A stretch of 64,000 nucleotides of DNA from JAFAGX01 sp963759875 (GCA_963759875.1 CAVXBB010000002.1:310001-374000), one strand, 5' to 3'; shown: positions 17,084 to 26,448, counted from the first letter of the stretch. The notes: generated by a model not told the origin, from the sequence alone. A program made the numbers and translations.

Positions 17084-17288
17084 ATGGCTTCGAAAAATGT
17101 GGTAACGCTTCGGGCCGCTCATGAGAGCTGGAATCGGCGTGACTTCGCCGGGGTGGTGCGAAACTCCGCGGAAGGTCTTGTTTACACCGATCACGCCCGG
17201 AGTCTTAACATGAACAGCCGGGACAAATTCCGGGAGTGGACCGAAGCATGGGCAAAGGCCTTCTCGGACGGCCGAATCACCACGGCCG
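17084..17288 (+). pseudogene. SnoaL-like / ester-cyclase-type gene truncated at a recombination junction
   Basis: The first 68 or so residues (LRAAHESWNRRDFAGVVRNS, GLVYTDHARSLNMNSRDKF, EWTEAWAKAFSDGRI) fit the NTF2-like SnoaL fold. At about 17288 the frame runs into DNA that encodes a response regulator on the opposite strand, and the rest of the domain is missing. It is truncated by the same breakpoint that shortens the regulator. Confidence 0.75.
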
Positions 17289-18015
17289 ACCCCAGGCGGG
17301 ACAGCCGATTTTTCAGCACGTAATCGTCGGCGCCCTGTTTCATCATGGCCACGGCCGTATCTTCCCCCATGGTGCCGGAAATCACGATAAAAGGAATGCT
17401 CAAACCAGTGCGCTGGAGCAGTTGCAGGGCCCTCAAAGCACTGAATCGGCGCAGCGTGCAGTCGGCAAGGATGAGATCGGGAACTGTTCGCAGTTGGCGA
17501 AGATAGTCAGATTCGTTTTCCACTCGCTCCCAAGACACCCGGAACCGGCTGTGAGCCAGTTCCTGCACGACCAATAAGGCGTCTTCGGGGCTGTCATCGA
17601 CAATCAGCACTCGAAGCGAGGGGCGGGTCCGCCGATCGCGTTCGACGGCCTGTTGAATTGCCTGTAAGAGATCCTGTTCATCGAACGGCTTAGTCAGGAA
17701 CTCAACCGCTCCCGCTTTCATGGCCTGCACGGAAGCTGGGATATTGCCATGGCCTGTAAGGAAAACAATGGGAATCTCCGCTCCGACTTCGGCCATGCGC
17801 TTCTGCAGATGGAGCCCGCTCAGACCCGGCAATTGCAAGTCCAAGACCAAACAACTGGGCGCTTCGGCGCTTGGGCGGGCCAGGAATTCCTGCGCGGATT
17901 CGAAGGTTTCGACCTGCAGCCCCGCAGACCGAATTAGACTACTCAGTCCCTCCCGCACCGAAGGGTCGTCGTCCACAATCGCGATAACTGCCTCAGGCTG
18001 CTGAGACTCCCGCAT
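17191..18015 (-). CDS. Two-receiver response regulator lacking an output domain
   Basis: The first receiver domain (residues about 10-125) has IVDDD, the phospho-acceptor Asp in LVLDLQLPG, FLTGH and KPF. It is nearly identical to the FixJ-type regulator at 41279-41926. At about residue 132 that similarity stops, at the DNA GCCGATCGCGTT near 17632. A second receiver begins: RPSLRVLIVDDSPEDALLVV, LILADCTLRRFSAL, VISGTMGEDTAVAMMKQGAD, DYVLKNRLSRLG. That type of receiver normally precedes a PAS or kinase module. The homology ends near 17288 and a junk tail runs to 17191, so no DNA-binding or enzymatic output exists. The start overlaps the kinase stop by 23 bp, exactly as at the paralogous locus. 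Confidence 0.85.
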   Translation of the reverse strand: MRESQQPEAVIAIVDDDPSVREGLSSLIRSAGLQVETFESAQEFLARPSAEAPSCLVLDLQLPGLSGLHLQKRMAEVGAEIPIVFLTGHGNIPASVQAMKAGAVEFLTKPFDEQDLLQAIQQAVERDRRTRPSLRVLIVDDSPEDALLVVQELAHSRFRVSWERVENESDYLRQLRTVPDLILADCTLRRFSALRALQLLQRTGLSIPFIVISGTMGEDTAVAMMKQGADDYVLKNRLSRLGSAVVIRPSEKAFAHASVHSRNLSRLFMLRLRA

Positions 18016-21000
18016 TGGCTTCTTCTCGGTGCTTCGGCAGAGTTAAGTAGAAGATTGTACCTTTGCCGTCCTTGGCTGTCGCCCAGAGCCGGCCTCCATG
18101 GGCCTGAAGAATGGAACGGCTGATGGAAAGTCCCATGCCCATGCCGCCGGGCTTGGTGGTGTAGAAAGAGTCAAAGATCTTGTCGAGCATCAGCGGGTCA
18201 ATGCCTATACCTGAGTCTTCCACCGTTACCTGCACCTGGTCCGCATCAATATTCTTGGTGCCGATCACCAGTTCTCGCGGCCGTTCCCCTATACTGCTCA
18301 TCGCTTCGATCGCATTCATGGCCAGGTTCAGCACGACCTGCTGCAACTGAACTTGATCGCCGGAGACAGGGAAAAGGTCATTGGCAAACTGGGTTCGGAT
18401 GTTCACGCTTTTTCTTTTGGCTTCGTCCCCGACGAGGGCGAGGACTTGGCGAAGGGTTTCATTCAGGTCCAGCTTTTCTCGAGGGGTCGAAGCCTTTTTG
18501 GTCAGGGCCCGAATCCGGGTGATCACTTCTCCGGCGCGCTTGCCATCACGCACGATGCGGCGAGCAGCTTCCCGGGCTTCCTCCAGATTGGGCGAATCTC
18601 CCGCCAGCCAGCGCAGGCTCGCGCTGGCGTTGCTCACCACTCCCGCCAGCGGCTGATTGACCTCATGCGCGATGGATGCGGTCAACTCACCCATCATGCT
18701 CACGCGGTTGATGTGGGCGAGATCCGCCTCGAGTTGCCGCAGCTTCTCGCGCTGTTCTTCGGCCCGGACGCGGTCACTGATGTCCCGGGCAACCTTCAGC
18801 AGGAAGCGACGACCGCCATACGAGACCAGGCTGTTGTGGACTTCGACGGGAAACGTCGACCCGTCCTTTCGCCGGTGCCAGTGTCTGTCGAATGCGCTCT
18901 CGCCCGCGGCCGCCCGCTCTGCGGTTGCTTCTATCTCCGTTTGATCCCAATCCAGGTGGAAGGCAAGCGGCGTCTTCCCGATCAGCTCCTGTCGAGTGTA
19001 ACCGAGGCTCTCGCAGGCGGACCGGTTCACATCAACAATGGTCCCTTGCTCGAGATCCTGGACGAACAGGGCGTCTCCCGCGTGGTCGACGAATGTGCGG
19101 AAGCGCGTCTCGCTCTCGCGCAGTTCTTCTTCGGCCCGCTTCCGTTCCGTGATATCCATCGCGGTGCCCACCAATTGAACAATCTCTCCCGCATCGTTCA
19201 GGATGGGGTGCCGGGTCGCCTGAATATGTTTCACCGTTCCGCTAGGCAGCACGATCCTAAACTCAGTCGAGGTATCTGCTTTTTCGCGGAGCGTCTTGTC
19301 GAAGCTGGCCCGCACCTCGTCCCAATCCTCCGGGTGGATGAGTCGCGAAATCGCTTCCCTGGTCGGTAAATCCTCTTGCGGATTAAATTCAAACATTCGG
19401 AAGCATTCCTCCGAAACGTAGACATACTTATTGCTGGCCAGATCGAAAGCCCAGCTTCCTGTGTGGCTCAGCTTCTCCGCCTCCGCCAGATACGCCTCGC
19501 TCTGCCGCAGCTTTTCTTCTGCCCGCTTTCGCTGCTCGATATCGGTGCGCGTGCCGTACCAGCGCAGGATCCGCCCCTGCTCATCCCGCAGCGGATTGAG
19601 ACGAATTAGAAACCAGCGATACTGACCGTCTTTTCCGAGCAGTCGCGCTTCCGCTTCCCATGGAATTCCTTGTGCAATTGCGTGTCGCCGATCGTAGCGT
19701 AGTCTCTCCCAATCGTTTGGATGAAAGATTCTGCCAGGATAATCCGCTGCCTGAACGTCTTTCAGAGTCAGGCCTGTGTATTCGAGATCGCGCCGATTCA
19801 CATAACAGAATTCACCGCCTGGTTCCAAAACGACGACGTGCTGTGGCACCACGTCTACGATTTGCCGAAGCTCCCCTTCGCTCTGCCGGAGCTTTTCCTC
19901 GGCTCGCTTGCGCTCGCTGATATCCCGCACGAGGGCCAAGTTATATGCTCGGCCTCCATATTCGAAGTAATTCGCGCTGACTTCGACCGGGAAAATGCGG
20001 TCATCTCGGGTTCGGTGGCGACTTTCGAAACTCAGCGACCGCCGCGCCTTAAGGGCGCGCCAATGGTCGGACCAACGCTCCGCCGGGAGCTCAGGGTCGA
20101 TATCCGGTATGCTCATGCCGAGCAGTTCCGCACGGGTATAACCCAGAACCCGGCAAGCTTCATCGTTGACGTAATGAAATCGCGCCGTGTCGTCTATCAG
20201 CAAGGCAGCTTCGCGGACATTGTTCAAGGCGAAACTGAGGAGGGAGATTTCCTGCTCCGCCTGTTTGCGTGCGGCCCGGGAACGCAGGGTAATGATGCCG
20301 AACGCCAGGTCGGCAGCCAGTTCCTCAAGAAGCCGAATCTCTTCCGATGTAAAAACGTTGGGCTGTGCGGAGTAAATGGTAAGACTGCCGAAGGCGTTGG
20401 CGTGTTCATCTTTGAGCGGCAGGGCGATGCTGGAACGAAAATCGCGCTGCAAAACGCTTTCCCGCCAGGGCGCAACTCGAGGATCGGTTGCGAAATCCTG
20501 AATGCAGCAAGTCTTCCCGCTCCGGATGGCCGTTCCAGTGGGGCCGCGCCCGCGCTCTGTGTCGGCCCAAGTAACGCCGGCGCTTGCGAGATACCCCGCC
20601 TCGGCCCCGATCCAGGCGACAGGGCGCACGCTTTTAGCTTCGTCGTGTTCGGCATAGGCCACCCATGCCATGCGGTAGCCCGCCTCCTCGCAGACGATGC
20701 GGCAGATTTCTTCGAGCAAGCTCTGTTCATCGGTGGCACGCAGGAGGGTCTGGTTGCAGTCGCTGATGGCTTGCAGTTCGCGATTCAGACGACGCAACGC
20801 CTCCTCCGCCCGTTTGCGCTCGCTGATGTCGTTGCTGGTTACCAGGACTGCAACCGGCGTACCCCGCTCATCTCGTTTCAGCGACCAACGGCTTGCCACG
20901 ACCAGTTGGGTTCCGTCCCTCTTGGTTTTAAGAAGCTCGCCTTCCCAGCGGCCGGTACAGAGCAGTTCCGCCTCGATCTGCTCAAATGGCAGCGGGAAAA

Positions 21001-22024
21001 CCGCCTTCAGAAGCTCGCGCGAAACCTTGCCAAGCGCGTGCTCCGCTAGCCATCCATACAACTCCTCGGCGCCGCAATTCCAATAGCGGATAACTCCCTT
21101 CATGTCGCGGACATAAATCGCGTCATGAGTGAGGCCTAAAAGGCTCGCTTGCTCCCGCAGCTCTTCGTAGAGTTCCTGAAGTTGCCGCGCCGCATGGTTG
21201 AATGCCCTCCCCACGACGGCCAGTTCGTCATTTCCATAGACACTGACCTGGTGGGAAAGATCGCCTCGCGCCAGCGCTTGCGCGCCCGACTCAAGTTCGG
21301 AAAGGGGAACCGTAATGCTCTGGGTGGCGTACCAGCCGAGGGCGGCAGCCAGAATCAATGTCAGCAACCCGGTGATGAAGACCCCCGCAACAAGACGTTT
21401 CTGCGCGGTCGCCGTGTCTTCGATTGCCTTGGTCCGTTGCTGCTGGGCCTGCCGGCCCATCTTTTCCACAAGCGAGGAGCTTAGATCGATCAGATCTCCG
21501 ATTTGGTGCTCCAAACGCAGCCGAACCGCATTCCAATCTCCCGTCGCAGCGAGCTGCACCGCGGTGTCGAGTTGAGAGGGAAGCGTTACTTTGAGCGTCT
21601 CTAGGGCAACAGCAATACTTGGATCTTCTCGCGAAATCTCGGGAGCCTTGCTCAACGCTTGCTGTGCGTCTTCCACATTCCGAAGAAAACTCTCCCGCAG
21701 CTCTGTGGCGGCGGTTGAAAATTCTTTCATGTCCGGATTGTTCTCCTTGACAGCGACGTTCTTTACGAACGTGTCCACATCAAGGCGTAGGCGAACGAGG
21801 GCAAGGGCTGCGCGGTCGGCATTACTAAGCCGGCGGGTGGGTGCGACCATTTGCTTGAAATTCCAGAACTCCACGGCATCCGCTGCCAGCATCGACCCGA
21901 CGATAAGCAGAAAGCAGACGGTCAGCCGCCTGCCGATGCTCAATGGATTCTTGCGAAACAGGTTGCGTGCTGCGTGCGGAATGTTATTCGTTTCTTCTAC
22001 GCTGTTCGGACGAGTCGTTGCCAT
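17993..22024 (-). CDS. Membrane histidine kinase with HAMP, five PAS and one GAF domain
   Basis: A 1343-residue sensor. Two membrane segments (about 35-52 and 211-231) enclose a roughly 155-residue helical periplasmic region. HAMP follows at about 232-285. PAS domains lie near 290-408, 592-708, 715-835, 842-965 and 972-1090, with a GAF domain near 425-585 between the first and second. The FixL-like phosphoacceptor His is at 1120 (TASIAHEVNQPLAG). The ATP-binding domain has NLAMNAIEA, EDSGIGID and GMGMGLS. All catalytic boxes look intact. It lies 40 bp after two solute-binding lipoproteins and overlaps the response regulator, suggesting that ligand-loaded lipoproteins may be sensed by the periplasmic helices. 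A close paralogue sits at 41904-46448. Confidence 0.93.
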   Translation of the reverse strand: MATTRPNSVEETNNIPHAARNLFRKNPLSIGRRLTVCFLLIVGSMLAADAVEFWNFKQMVAPTRRLSNADRAALALVRLRLDVDTFVKNVAVKENNPDMKEFSTAATELRESFLRNVEDAQQALSKAPEISREDPSIAVALETLKVTLPSQLDTAVQLAATGDWNAVRLRLEHQIGDLIDLSSSLVEKMGRQAQQQRTKAIEDTATAQKRLVAGVFITGLLTLILAAALGWYATQSITVPLSELESGAQALARGDLSHQVSVYGNDELAVVGRAFNHAARQLQELYEELREQASLLGLTHDAIYVRDMKGVIRYWNCGAEELYGWLAEHALGKVSRELLKAVFPLPFEQIEAELLCTGRWEGELLKTKRDGTQLVVASRWSLKRDERGTPVAVLVTSNDISERKRAEEALRRLNRELQAISDCNQTLLRATDEQSLLEEICRIVCEEAGYRMAWVAYAEHDEAKSVRPVAWIGAEAGYLASAGVTWADTERGRGPTGTAIRSGKTCCIQDFATDPRVAPWRESVLQRDFRSSIALPLKDEHANAFGSLTIYSAQPNVFTSEEIRLLEELAADLAFGIITLRSRAARKQAEQEISLLSFALNNVREAALLIDDTARFHYVNDEACRVLGYTRAELLGMSIPDIDPELPAERWSDHWRALKARRSLSFESRHRTRDDRIFPVEVSANYFEYGGRAYNLALVRDISERKRAEEKLRQSEGELRQIVDVVPQHVVVLEPGGEFCYVNRRDLEYTGLTLKDVQAADYPGRIFHPNDWERLRYDRRHAIAQGIPWEAEARLLGKDGQYRWFLIRLNPLRDEQGRILRWYGTRTDIEQRKRAEEKLRQSEAYLAEAEKLSHTGSWAFDLASNKYVYVSEECFRMFEFNPQEDLPTREAISRLIHPEDWDEVRASFDKTLREKADTSTEFRIVLPSGTVKHIQATRHPILNDAGEIVQLVGTAMDITERKRAEEELRESETRFRTFVDHAGDALFVQDLEQGTIVDVNRSACESLGYTRQELIGKTPLAFHLDWDQTEIEATAERAAAGESAFDRHWHRRKDGSTFPVEVHNSLVSYGGRRFLLKVARDISDRVRAEEQREKLRQLEADLAHINRVSMMGELTASIAHEVNQPLAGVVSNASASLRWLAGDSPNLEEAREAARRIVRDGKRAGEVITRIRALTKKASTPREKLDLNETLRQVLALVGDEAKRKSVNIRTQFANDLFPVSGDQVQLQQVVLNLAMNAIEAMSSIGERPRELVIGTKNIDADQVQVTVEDSGIGIDPLMLDKIFDSFYTTKPGGMGMGLSISRSILQAHGGRLWATAKDGKGTIFYLTLPKHREEANAGVSAA

Positions 22025-22064
22025 GTTGCTGCCCTGGGCTTCGGCGCAATGCTGTTCCCAGCCT

Positions 22065-23468
22065 CTACCTTCGCGATGGATTCGCGTCGGCTGCCGAGGA
22101 TGCGAGCATTTTCACCAGCTGCTCCTGCAGTTGGCTTGCCGCATTCGCGGCGCTCTGCTGTTGAGTAAGCACCGCGTGTACCGCTTCGTAATACGCACGC
22201 GAGACCTCTGGATACATCTTGCCCGCTTGGCTAGATGGTCGCAATGCTATCCCTTTCTGCATTAGCAGCATAGGGGAAAAGTAAGGATTAGCCGCAACCG
22301 CCTCGGGGTTCTCATACAGTGCAGGGATGGTAGGCGGCTCAGTGGGTTTGCGGCTTCGCCTGGCTTGCTCCTCGGGGCTGGTAAGAAAGCGGACTAACAT
22401 GGCGGCCTCGCGAGGATGACGCGAATGCCGCGAAACCCCATAGGCAAATCCACCCAAAGTTGTTGCGATCCCAGCGCTGCCCCGCGGCAGGGGCGCTGCG
22501 TCAAACTGATTTCTCGTTGGCGAGTTTTCGTCATGCCGTACCAGATAGCCCACGGTAAACGGGCTCGGCTGCGGCCACTGGCGCATGAACGCCGCCTGTC
22601 CAGATTGCCAGATGTTGAAAGCGTCCCACTCTTTGTACGCCGTCACTCCAGGCGGCGAAATCGATCCCACCCAGCGCGCCGCCCGGTTCCAGGCGCGGAT
22701 CGTCTGCGGGTTGTTCACGGTCACGCGCCCGTGCTCGTCCAGGATGGTTCCTCCACCCTCGGACACTTGCCATTCCAGTGCGTTGCAGGTCAACGCCTCC
22801 GAGGGCGCCCCTTGCCAAACAAAGCCCCAGAAATCTTTGTTGCCTTTTGCGCGCTCGCCAGCCTGAATCCGCCGGGCCATGCTTTCCAGCTCTTCCCAGG
22901 TTTCAGGTGGCGTGCGATACCCGTATTCATGGAGCAGATCCGTCCGATAAAACAGTAAGCCCACGCTTATGACGTACGGCACTGCTACCAGTCTGCCGTT
23001 CACGGTGTAGTCCGCGACGAGTTCCGGAAAGTGCGCTGCTATCTCTTCTGCGGGCACGTAAGGCTTCAGGTCGATGAGATTGTCCCCCAGAATCTGAGGC
23101 CAGATTACGTCAATGGCATAAATGTCCGGCACTTCTGCACCGCTTTCGAGCAGCTTGAGCAAGGTTGCCAACTGCTCCACTGCCGCTTCGGGAGCGGGCA
23201 TGACCTGAACCCGAATGCCAGTCTCTCTCGTATACTCTGCCAGCTCGGCCGCGAGTGTCGGGTCAGAACCCAACCATGCCTGCTCGATCAAAGTAAGAGT
23301 GATCCCGGCATCGCTGCTGGCACTACGGCAACCAGGTTGGGTGAAAAGGATAAGAAGAAAGATTAATCCAATCGTCAGGAACCGGCTCTCAATGGCAATG
23401 CTTGTTCTGCCCTGGTGCTTGCATTTGCGATTTTGATGTAATGCTGCGGATGACGGCAGAGTTCTCAT
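22065..23468 (-). CDS. Extracellular solute-binding lipoprotein (family 1, ABC-type), no transporter nearby
   Basis: A 467-residue family-1 solute-binding protein with an N-terminal lipoprotein-type signal (LILFTQPGC). It has the sugar-binding-like fold signature (IYAIDVIWPQILGDNLIDLK, VPYVISVGLLFYRTDLLHEY, TPPETWEELESMARRIQ) and a C-terminal lobe ending in a helical tail. Family members deliver oligosaccharides or polyols to ABC permeases, but no permease or ATPase gene is present here. The next gene downstream is a histidine kinase, and upstream is a paralogue sharing a 349-bp nearly identical tract. A sensory role is therefore the best inference. The start has no clear ribosome-binding site. 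Confidence 0.88.
   Translation of the reverse strand: MRTLPSSAALHQNRKCKHQGRTSIAIESRFLTIGLIFLLILFTQPGCRSASSDAGITLTLIEQAWLGSDPTLAAELAEYTRETGIRVQVMPAPEAAVEQLATLLKLLESGAEVPDIYAIDVIWPQILGDNLIDLKPYVPAEEIAAHFPELVADYTVNGRLVAVPYVISVGLLFYRTDLLHEYGYRTPPETWEELESMARRIQAGERAKGNKDFWGFVWQGAPSEALTCNALEWQVSEGGGTILDEHGRVTVNNPQTIRAWNRAARWVGSISPPGVTAYKEWDAFNIWQSGQAAFMRQWPQPSPFTVGYLVRHDENSPTRNQFDAAPLPRGSAGIATTLGGFAYGVSRHSRHPREAAMLVRFLTSPEEQARRSRKPTEPPTIPALYENPEAVAANPYFSPMLLMQKGIALRPSSQAGKMYPEVSRAYYEAVHAVLTQQQSAANAASQLQEQLVKMLASSAADANPSRR
22607..22955. repeat. Gene-conversion tract, copy in first solute-binding gene
   Basis: These 349 bp are identical to 24087-24435 except for one base (GCCGGGCC versus GCCGAGCC), while the flanking coding DNA is clearly diverged. 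A second near-identical stretch of about 100 bp lies around 23016-23114. Confidence 0.9.
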
Positions 23469-23511
23469 TGGTGAAATTCATGCCAGTTTGCCACACAAAA
23501 AATTAGCACTT

Positions 23512-24903
23512 TCATTTCCGCCTGTCAGTGATCTTTGACGTCGGTGCAATGCTGTTGCCCGCGCTACCTTCGCGAGAGATCGCGTCGGCTGCCGAAGGTT
23601 CGAGCATATTCACCAGTTGCTCCTGCAGTTGGCGTGCCGCATTTGCAGCGCTTTGTCTTCGAGTAAGGACCGCGTATACCGCTTCGTAATATGCGTGCGA
23701 GACCTCCGAATACATCTTGCCCGCCGGGGTAGATGGTCGCAATGCTATCCCTTTTCGCATTAGCAGCATCCGGGAAAAGTAAGGATTGGCAGCAATCGCC
23801 TCGGCGTTCTCATACAGTGCGGGGATGCTCGGCGGCCCAGCGGCTTTCCGGCATCGCCTGGCTTGCTCCTCCGGGCTGGTAAGAAAGCGAACCAACATAG
23901 CGGCTTCGCGTGGATGACGCGAATGCCGTGAAACGCCATATCCGTTTCCACCCAAAATTGCTGCAGAGCCGGCGCGGCCACGCGGTAAAGGAGCCATGTC
24001 GAAGCGGTTTCTTGTGGGCGAGTGTTCGGCACTGGACGCCAGATACGCGAGCGTCCAGGCTCGCATAAACGCCGCCTGTCCCGCTTGCCAGATGTTGAAA
24101 GCGTCCCACTCTTTGTACGCCGTCACTCCAGGCGGCGAAATCGATCCCACCCAGCGCGCCGCCCGGTTCCAGGCGCGGATCGTCTGCGGGTTGTTCACGG
24201 TCACGCGCCCGTGCTCGTCCAGGATGGTTCCTCCACCCTCGGACACTTGCCATTCCAGTGCGTTGCAGGTCAACGCCTCCGAGGGCGCCCCTTGCCAAAC
24301 AAAGCCCCAGAAATCTTTGTTGCCTTTTGCGCGCTCGCCAGCCTGAATCCGCCGAGCCATGCTTTCCAGCTCTTCCCAGGTTTCAGGTGGCGTGCGATAC
24401 CCGTATTCATGGAGCAGATCCGTCCGATAAAACAGCACGCCCTCGCTTATAAGGTAGGGTAGAGCTATCAGTCGGCCATTCACAGTGTAGTTCGTGACGA
24501 GTTCCGGAAAGTGCGCTGCTATCTCTTCTGCGGGCACGTAAGGCTTCAGGTCGATGAGATTGTCCCCCAGAATCTGAGGCCAGATTACGTCAACGGCGTA
24601 AATGTCAGGGGTCTCCGCGCCGCTTTCGAGCAGCTTGCGCCAGGTTGCCAACTGCTCCACTGCCCCTTCGGGAGAGGGCAGGACCTGAATCTGAACACCA
24701 GTTTGCCTGGTATATTCTGCCAGCTCTTCGCCGAGCCGCGGGTCGGAGCCCAACCACGCCTGCTCAATCACAGTAAGAGTGATCCCCGGACCGCGACCGC
24801 TGCTGTGGCAACCAGGTTCGCTGAAAAGGATGAGAACAAGGATCAGTCCAACCGTCCCGAGCCGGTTCTCGATTGCCACCCGTGTTCTGCTCGGGTGCTG
24901 CAT
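23512..24903 (-). CDS. Second extracellular solute-binding lipoprotein, paralogue of the neighbour
   Basis: A 463-residue paralogue of 22065-23468. The lipoprotein signal is LILFSEPGC. The start is taken at the ATG at 24903, which matches the alignment with the neighbour better than the frame start at 24972. The middle of the gene is almost identical to the paralogue while the ends differ. The segment after AAFMR differs most (AWTLAYLASSAEHSPTRNRF here, QWPQPSPFTVGYLVRHDENS there), so ligand preference may differ. No transporter genes accompany it. Together with the neighbour it forms an apparent SBP-SBP-kinase-regulator operon. Confidence 0.88.
   Translation of the reverse strand: MQHPSRTRVAIENRLGTVGLILVLILFSEPGCHSSGRGPGITLTVIEQAWLGSDPRLGEELAEYTRQTGVQIQVLPSPEGAVEQLATWRKLLESGAETPDIYAVDVIWPQILGDNLIDLKPYVPAEEIAAHFPELVTNYTVNGRLIALPYLISEGVLFYRTDLLHEYGYRTPPETWEELESMARRIQAGERAKGNKDFWGFVWQGAPSEALTCNALEWQVSEGGGTILDEHGRVTVNNPQTIRAWNRAARWVGSISPPGVTAYKEWDAFNIWQAGQAAFMRAWTLAYLASSAEHSPTRNRFDMAPLPRGRAGSAAILGGNGYGVSRHSRHPREAAMLVRFLTSPEEQARRCRKAAGPPSIPALYENAEAIAANPYFSRMLLMRKGIALRPSTPAGKMYSEVSHAYYEAVYAVLTRRQSAANAARQLQEQLVNMLEPSAADAISREGSAGNSIAPTSKITDRRK
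24087..24435. repeat. Gene-conversion tract, copy in second solute-binding gene
   Basis: Partner of 22607-22955; both copies are in the same orientation 1480 bp apart. Recombination between them could delete or amplify one lipoprotein gene. Confidence 0.9.
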
Positions 24904-25103
24904 TTGCGACTCAGGTGTACGGCTTCGGAAGAGACGGAGTGTAACTGAAAGTATGCAAGCCGCTATCGACAAACTAGCACTTTCATTTCGGCCTGTCAGT
25001 AATGCTGGCCACAGCTTTCCTCGACATCACTGCCCCACTCACAGTGGCTGAGAGCTTTATTGAAAAGTCTCGACGCAATATCGAAGGTACTTGCGCAAAC
25101 CGG

Positions 25104-26402
25104 CTACTTCTGCGTAGCCACGCATCCGCCGCTTCTCAGAAGCGAGAGATCAATGGAGTCGGCCATCGCTTTAAAACCAGCCGCGCTGGGATGGAGGTGG
25201 TCGCCGGACTGATAAGGCTCGCTGAACTGAGTTGGACGATTTGGATCACGAACCGCCGTGTCGAAATCGAAAACACCATCGAAGGCGCCGCTTGTGCGGA
25301 TCCATTGATTGATGGTCTGACGTGTTGCTTCTCCATTCGGCTCGTAGAGTTCGTCACCCTCGTAAGGCGTTAGTGTGGCGCCGAATACTCTGATTTTATG
25401 CTGGTGTGCCCGCTCAATTATCTGCTGGAGACCCATAATAAGATCTTTTGCAGTTACGGATTCGCTGGCAGACGGCATGTCTTTCGGCGTGGTGCCATCA
25501 GGCAACCGGAGCTTCAAAAGAGGCCAGCGGATGTCGTTGATCCCCTCGAGCACGATTAAATTAGCGACCCCCGGCTGGGCCAAGACATCGCGGTCGAGAC
25601 GTGCCAATGCGCCAATGCCGGCGCCGTCGTGCAGTATACGGTTGCCACCGATTCCCTCGTTGATCACCGCCAGACCGGGGCAGCCCTTCTCGCTGGCCAA
25701 TCGGTTCGCCAGAATGTCCGGCCAATCTCTGTAATCTCCCTGCTTCGCTCCCACTCCGTCAGTAATCGAGTCTCCTAACGCCACAGTCGTGCCGGCTTTA
25801 TCTAAAGCCCAGACCTCAACGTCGGCGAGCCAGTACCAGGACATCTTAATAATCGCGCTCGGGATTTCCAGCTTCGCGCTGAAGTCGCCGGGTCCCGAAA
25901 TGTACGTTTCGTGCTGAGCCCAGTAATGAGCACTGGATGTTGGTGTCTTCTCCGGCAGGTAAATACTGACAGTAATTTCAGTAAAAGGAAGTACCTTCAA
26001 GTCGACTGGATCGCTCAGCACAGGCGCTCCGGGTGGAATGCTGACCGATGGTCTGCCCCCGAAGGTCAGGGCATGATCGGACTCCGGGATGATCGCGGCA
26101 GCCTTCGCAGCAAATGCTATGTGGGCTGCGCCGACAGTCAAAGCGGCAGTTCCAAAAGCGTTGGACAACCTGATTCGCACCCGCTCGCCGCCGATCGTCG
26201 GCCGCACAACCATGCGAATTGTCTGGTTTTCAAAGATGGGTGAAGGGGGCAGTCCTGGAAACGGAAGCGGGGCGTGCACAGCAGCGCTCCAGGCGCTTAC
26301 CCAATGCCCGTTGCTGCTGGAGTTCTCGCCCGGGGCGGCCGGGTTCAGGACCGCCGCGAGCAACATCGTAAAAAGGACTTGTGCAGCTTTCCCTTTCCGC
26401 AC
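25104..26402 (-). CDS. Secreted GDSL/SGNH-family esterase
   Basis: A 432-residue exported hydrolase. After a signal peptide, an N-terminal beta-rich region (about 30-195; VSAWSAAVHAPLPFPGLPP, RVRIRLSNAFG) leads into the SGNH catalytic domain. Block I is VALGDSITDGVG (Ser212), block II GIGGNRI, block III EGINDI, and block V DHLHPSAAG with the catalytic Asp and His. This arrangement is common in acidobacterial and actinobacterial SGNH esterases acting on plant-derived or acylated polysaccharides. GTG is the start, with a GGGGAG ribosome-binding site. It begins 46 bp after the TonB receptor stop on the same strand, so co-transcription is likely. Confidence 0.92.
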   Translation of the reverse strand: MRKGKAAQVLFTMLLAAVLNPAAPGENSSSNGHWVSAWSAAVHAPLPFPGLPPSPIFENQTIRMVVRPTIGGERVRIRLSNAFGTAALTVGAAHIAFAAKAAAIIPESDHALTFGGRPSVSIPPGAPVLSDPVDLKVLPFTEITVSIYLPEKTPTSSAHYWAQHETYISGPGDFSAKLEIPSAIIKMSWYWLADVEVWALDKAGTTVALGDSITDGVGAKQGDYRDWPDILANRLASEKGCPGLAVINEGIGGNRILHDGAGIGALARLDRDVLAQPGVANLIVLEGINDIRWPLLKLRLPDGTTPKDMPSASESVTAKDLIMGLQQIIERAHQHKIRVFGATLTPYEGDELYEPNGEATRQTINQWIRTSGAFDGVFDFDTAVRDPNRPTQFSEPYQSGDHLHPSAAGFKAMADSIDLSLLRSGGCVATQK

Positions 26403-26448
26403 TGTTGCTCCCCTTTAAGAAAATGCTTGCCGCTCATTAAGCAAAGAA

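Noticed and set aside
18353..19369. 338-codon frame opposite the kinase C-terminal half
   Set aside because: No start signal, no domain; antisense to the HisKA and PAS regions.
19721..21049. Long plus-strand open frame (442 codons) inside the kinase gene
   Set aside because: Mirror of the PAS/GAF coding sequence; a similar antisense frame occurs over the paralogous kinase at 43893-45047, as expected from shared codons rather than a gene.
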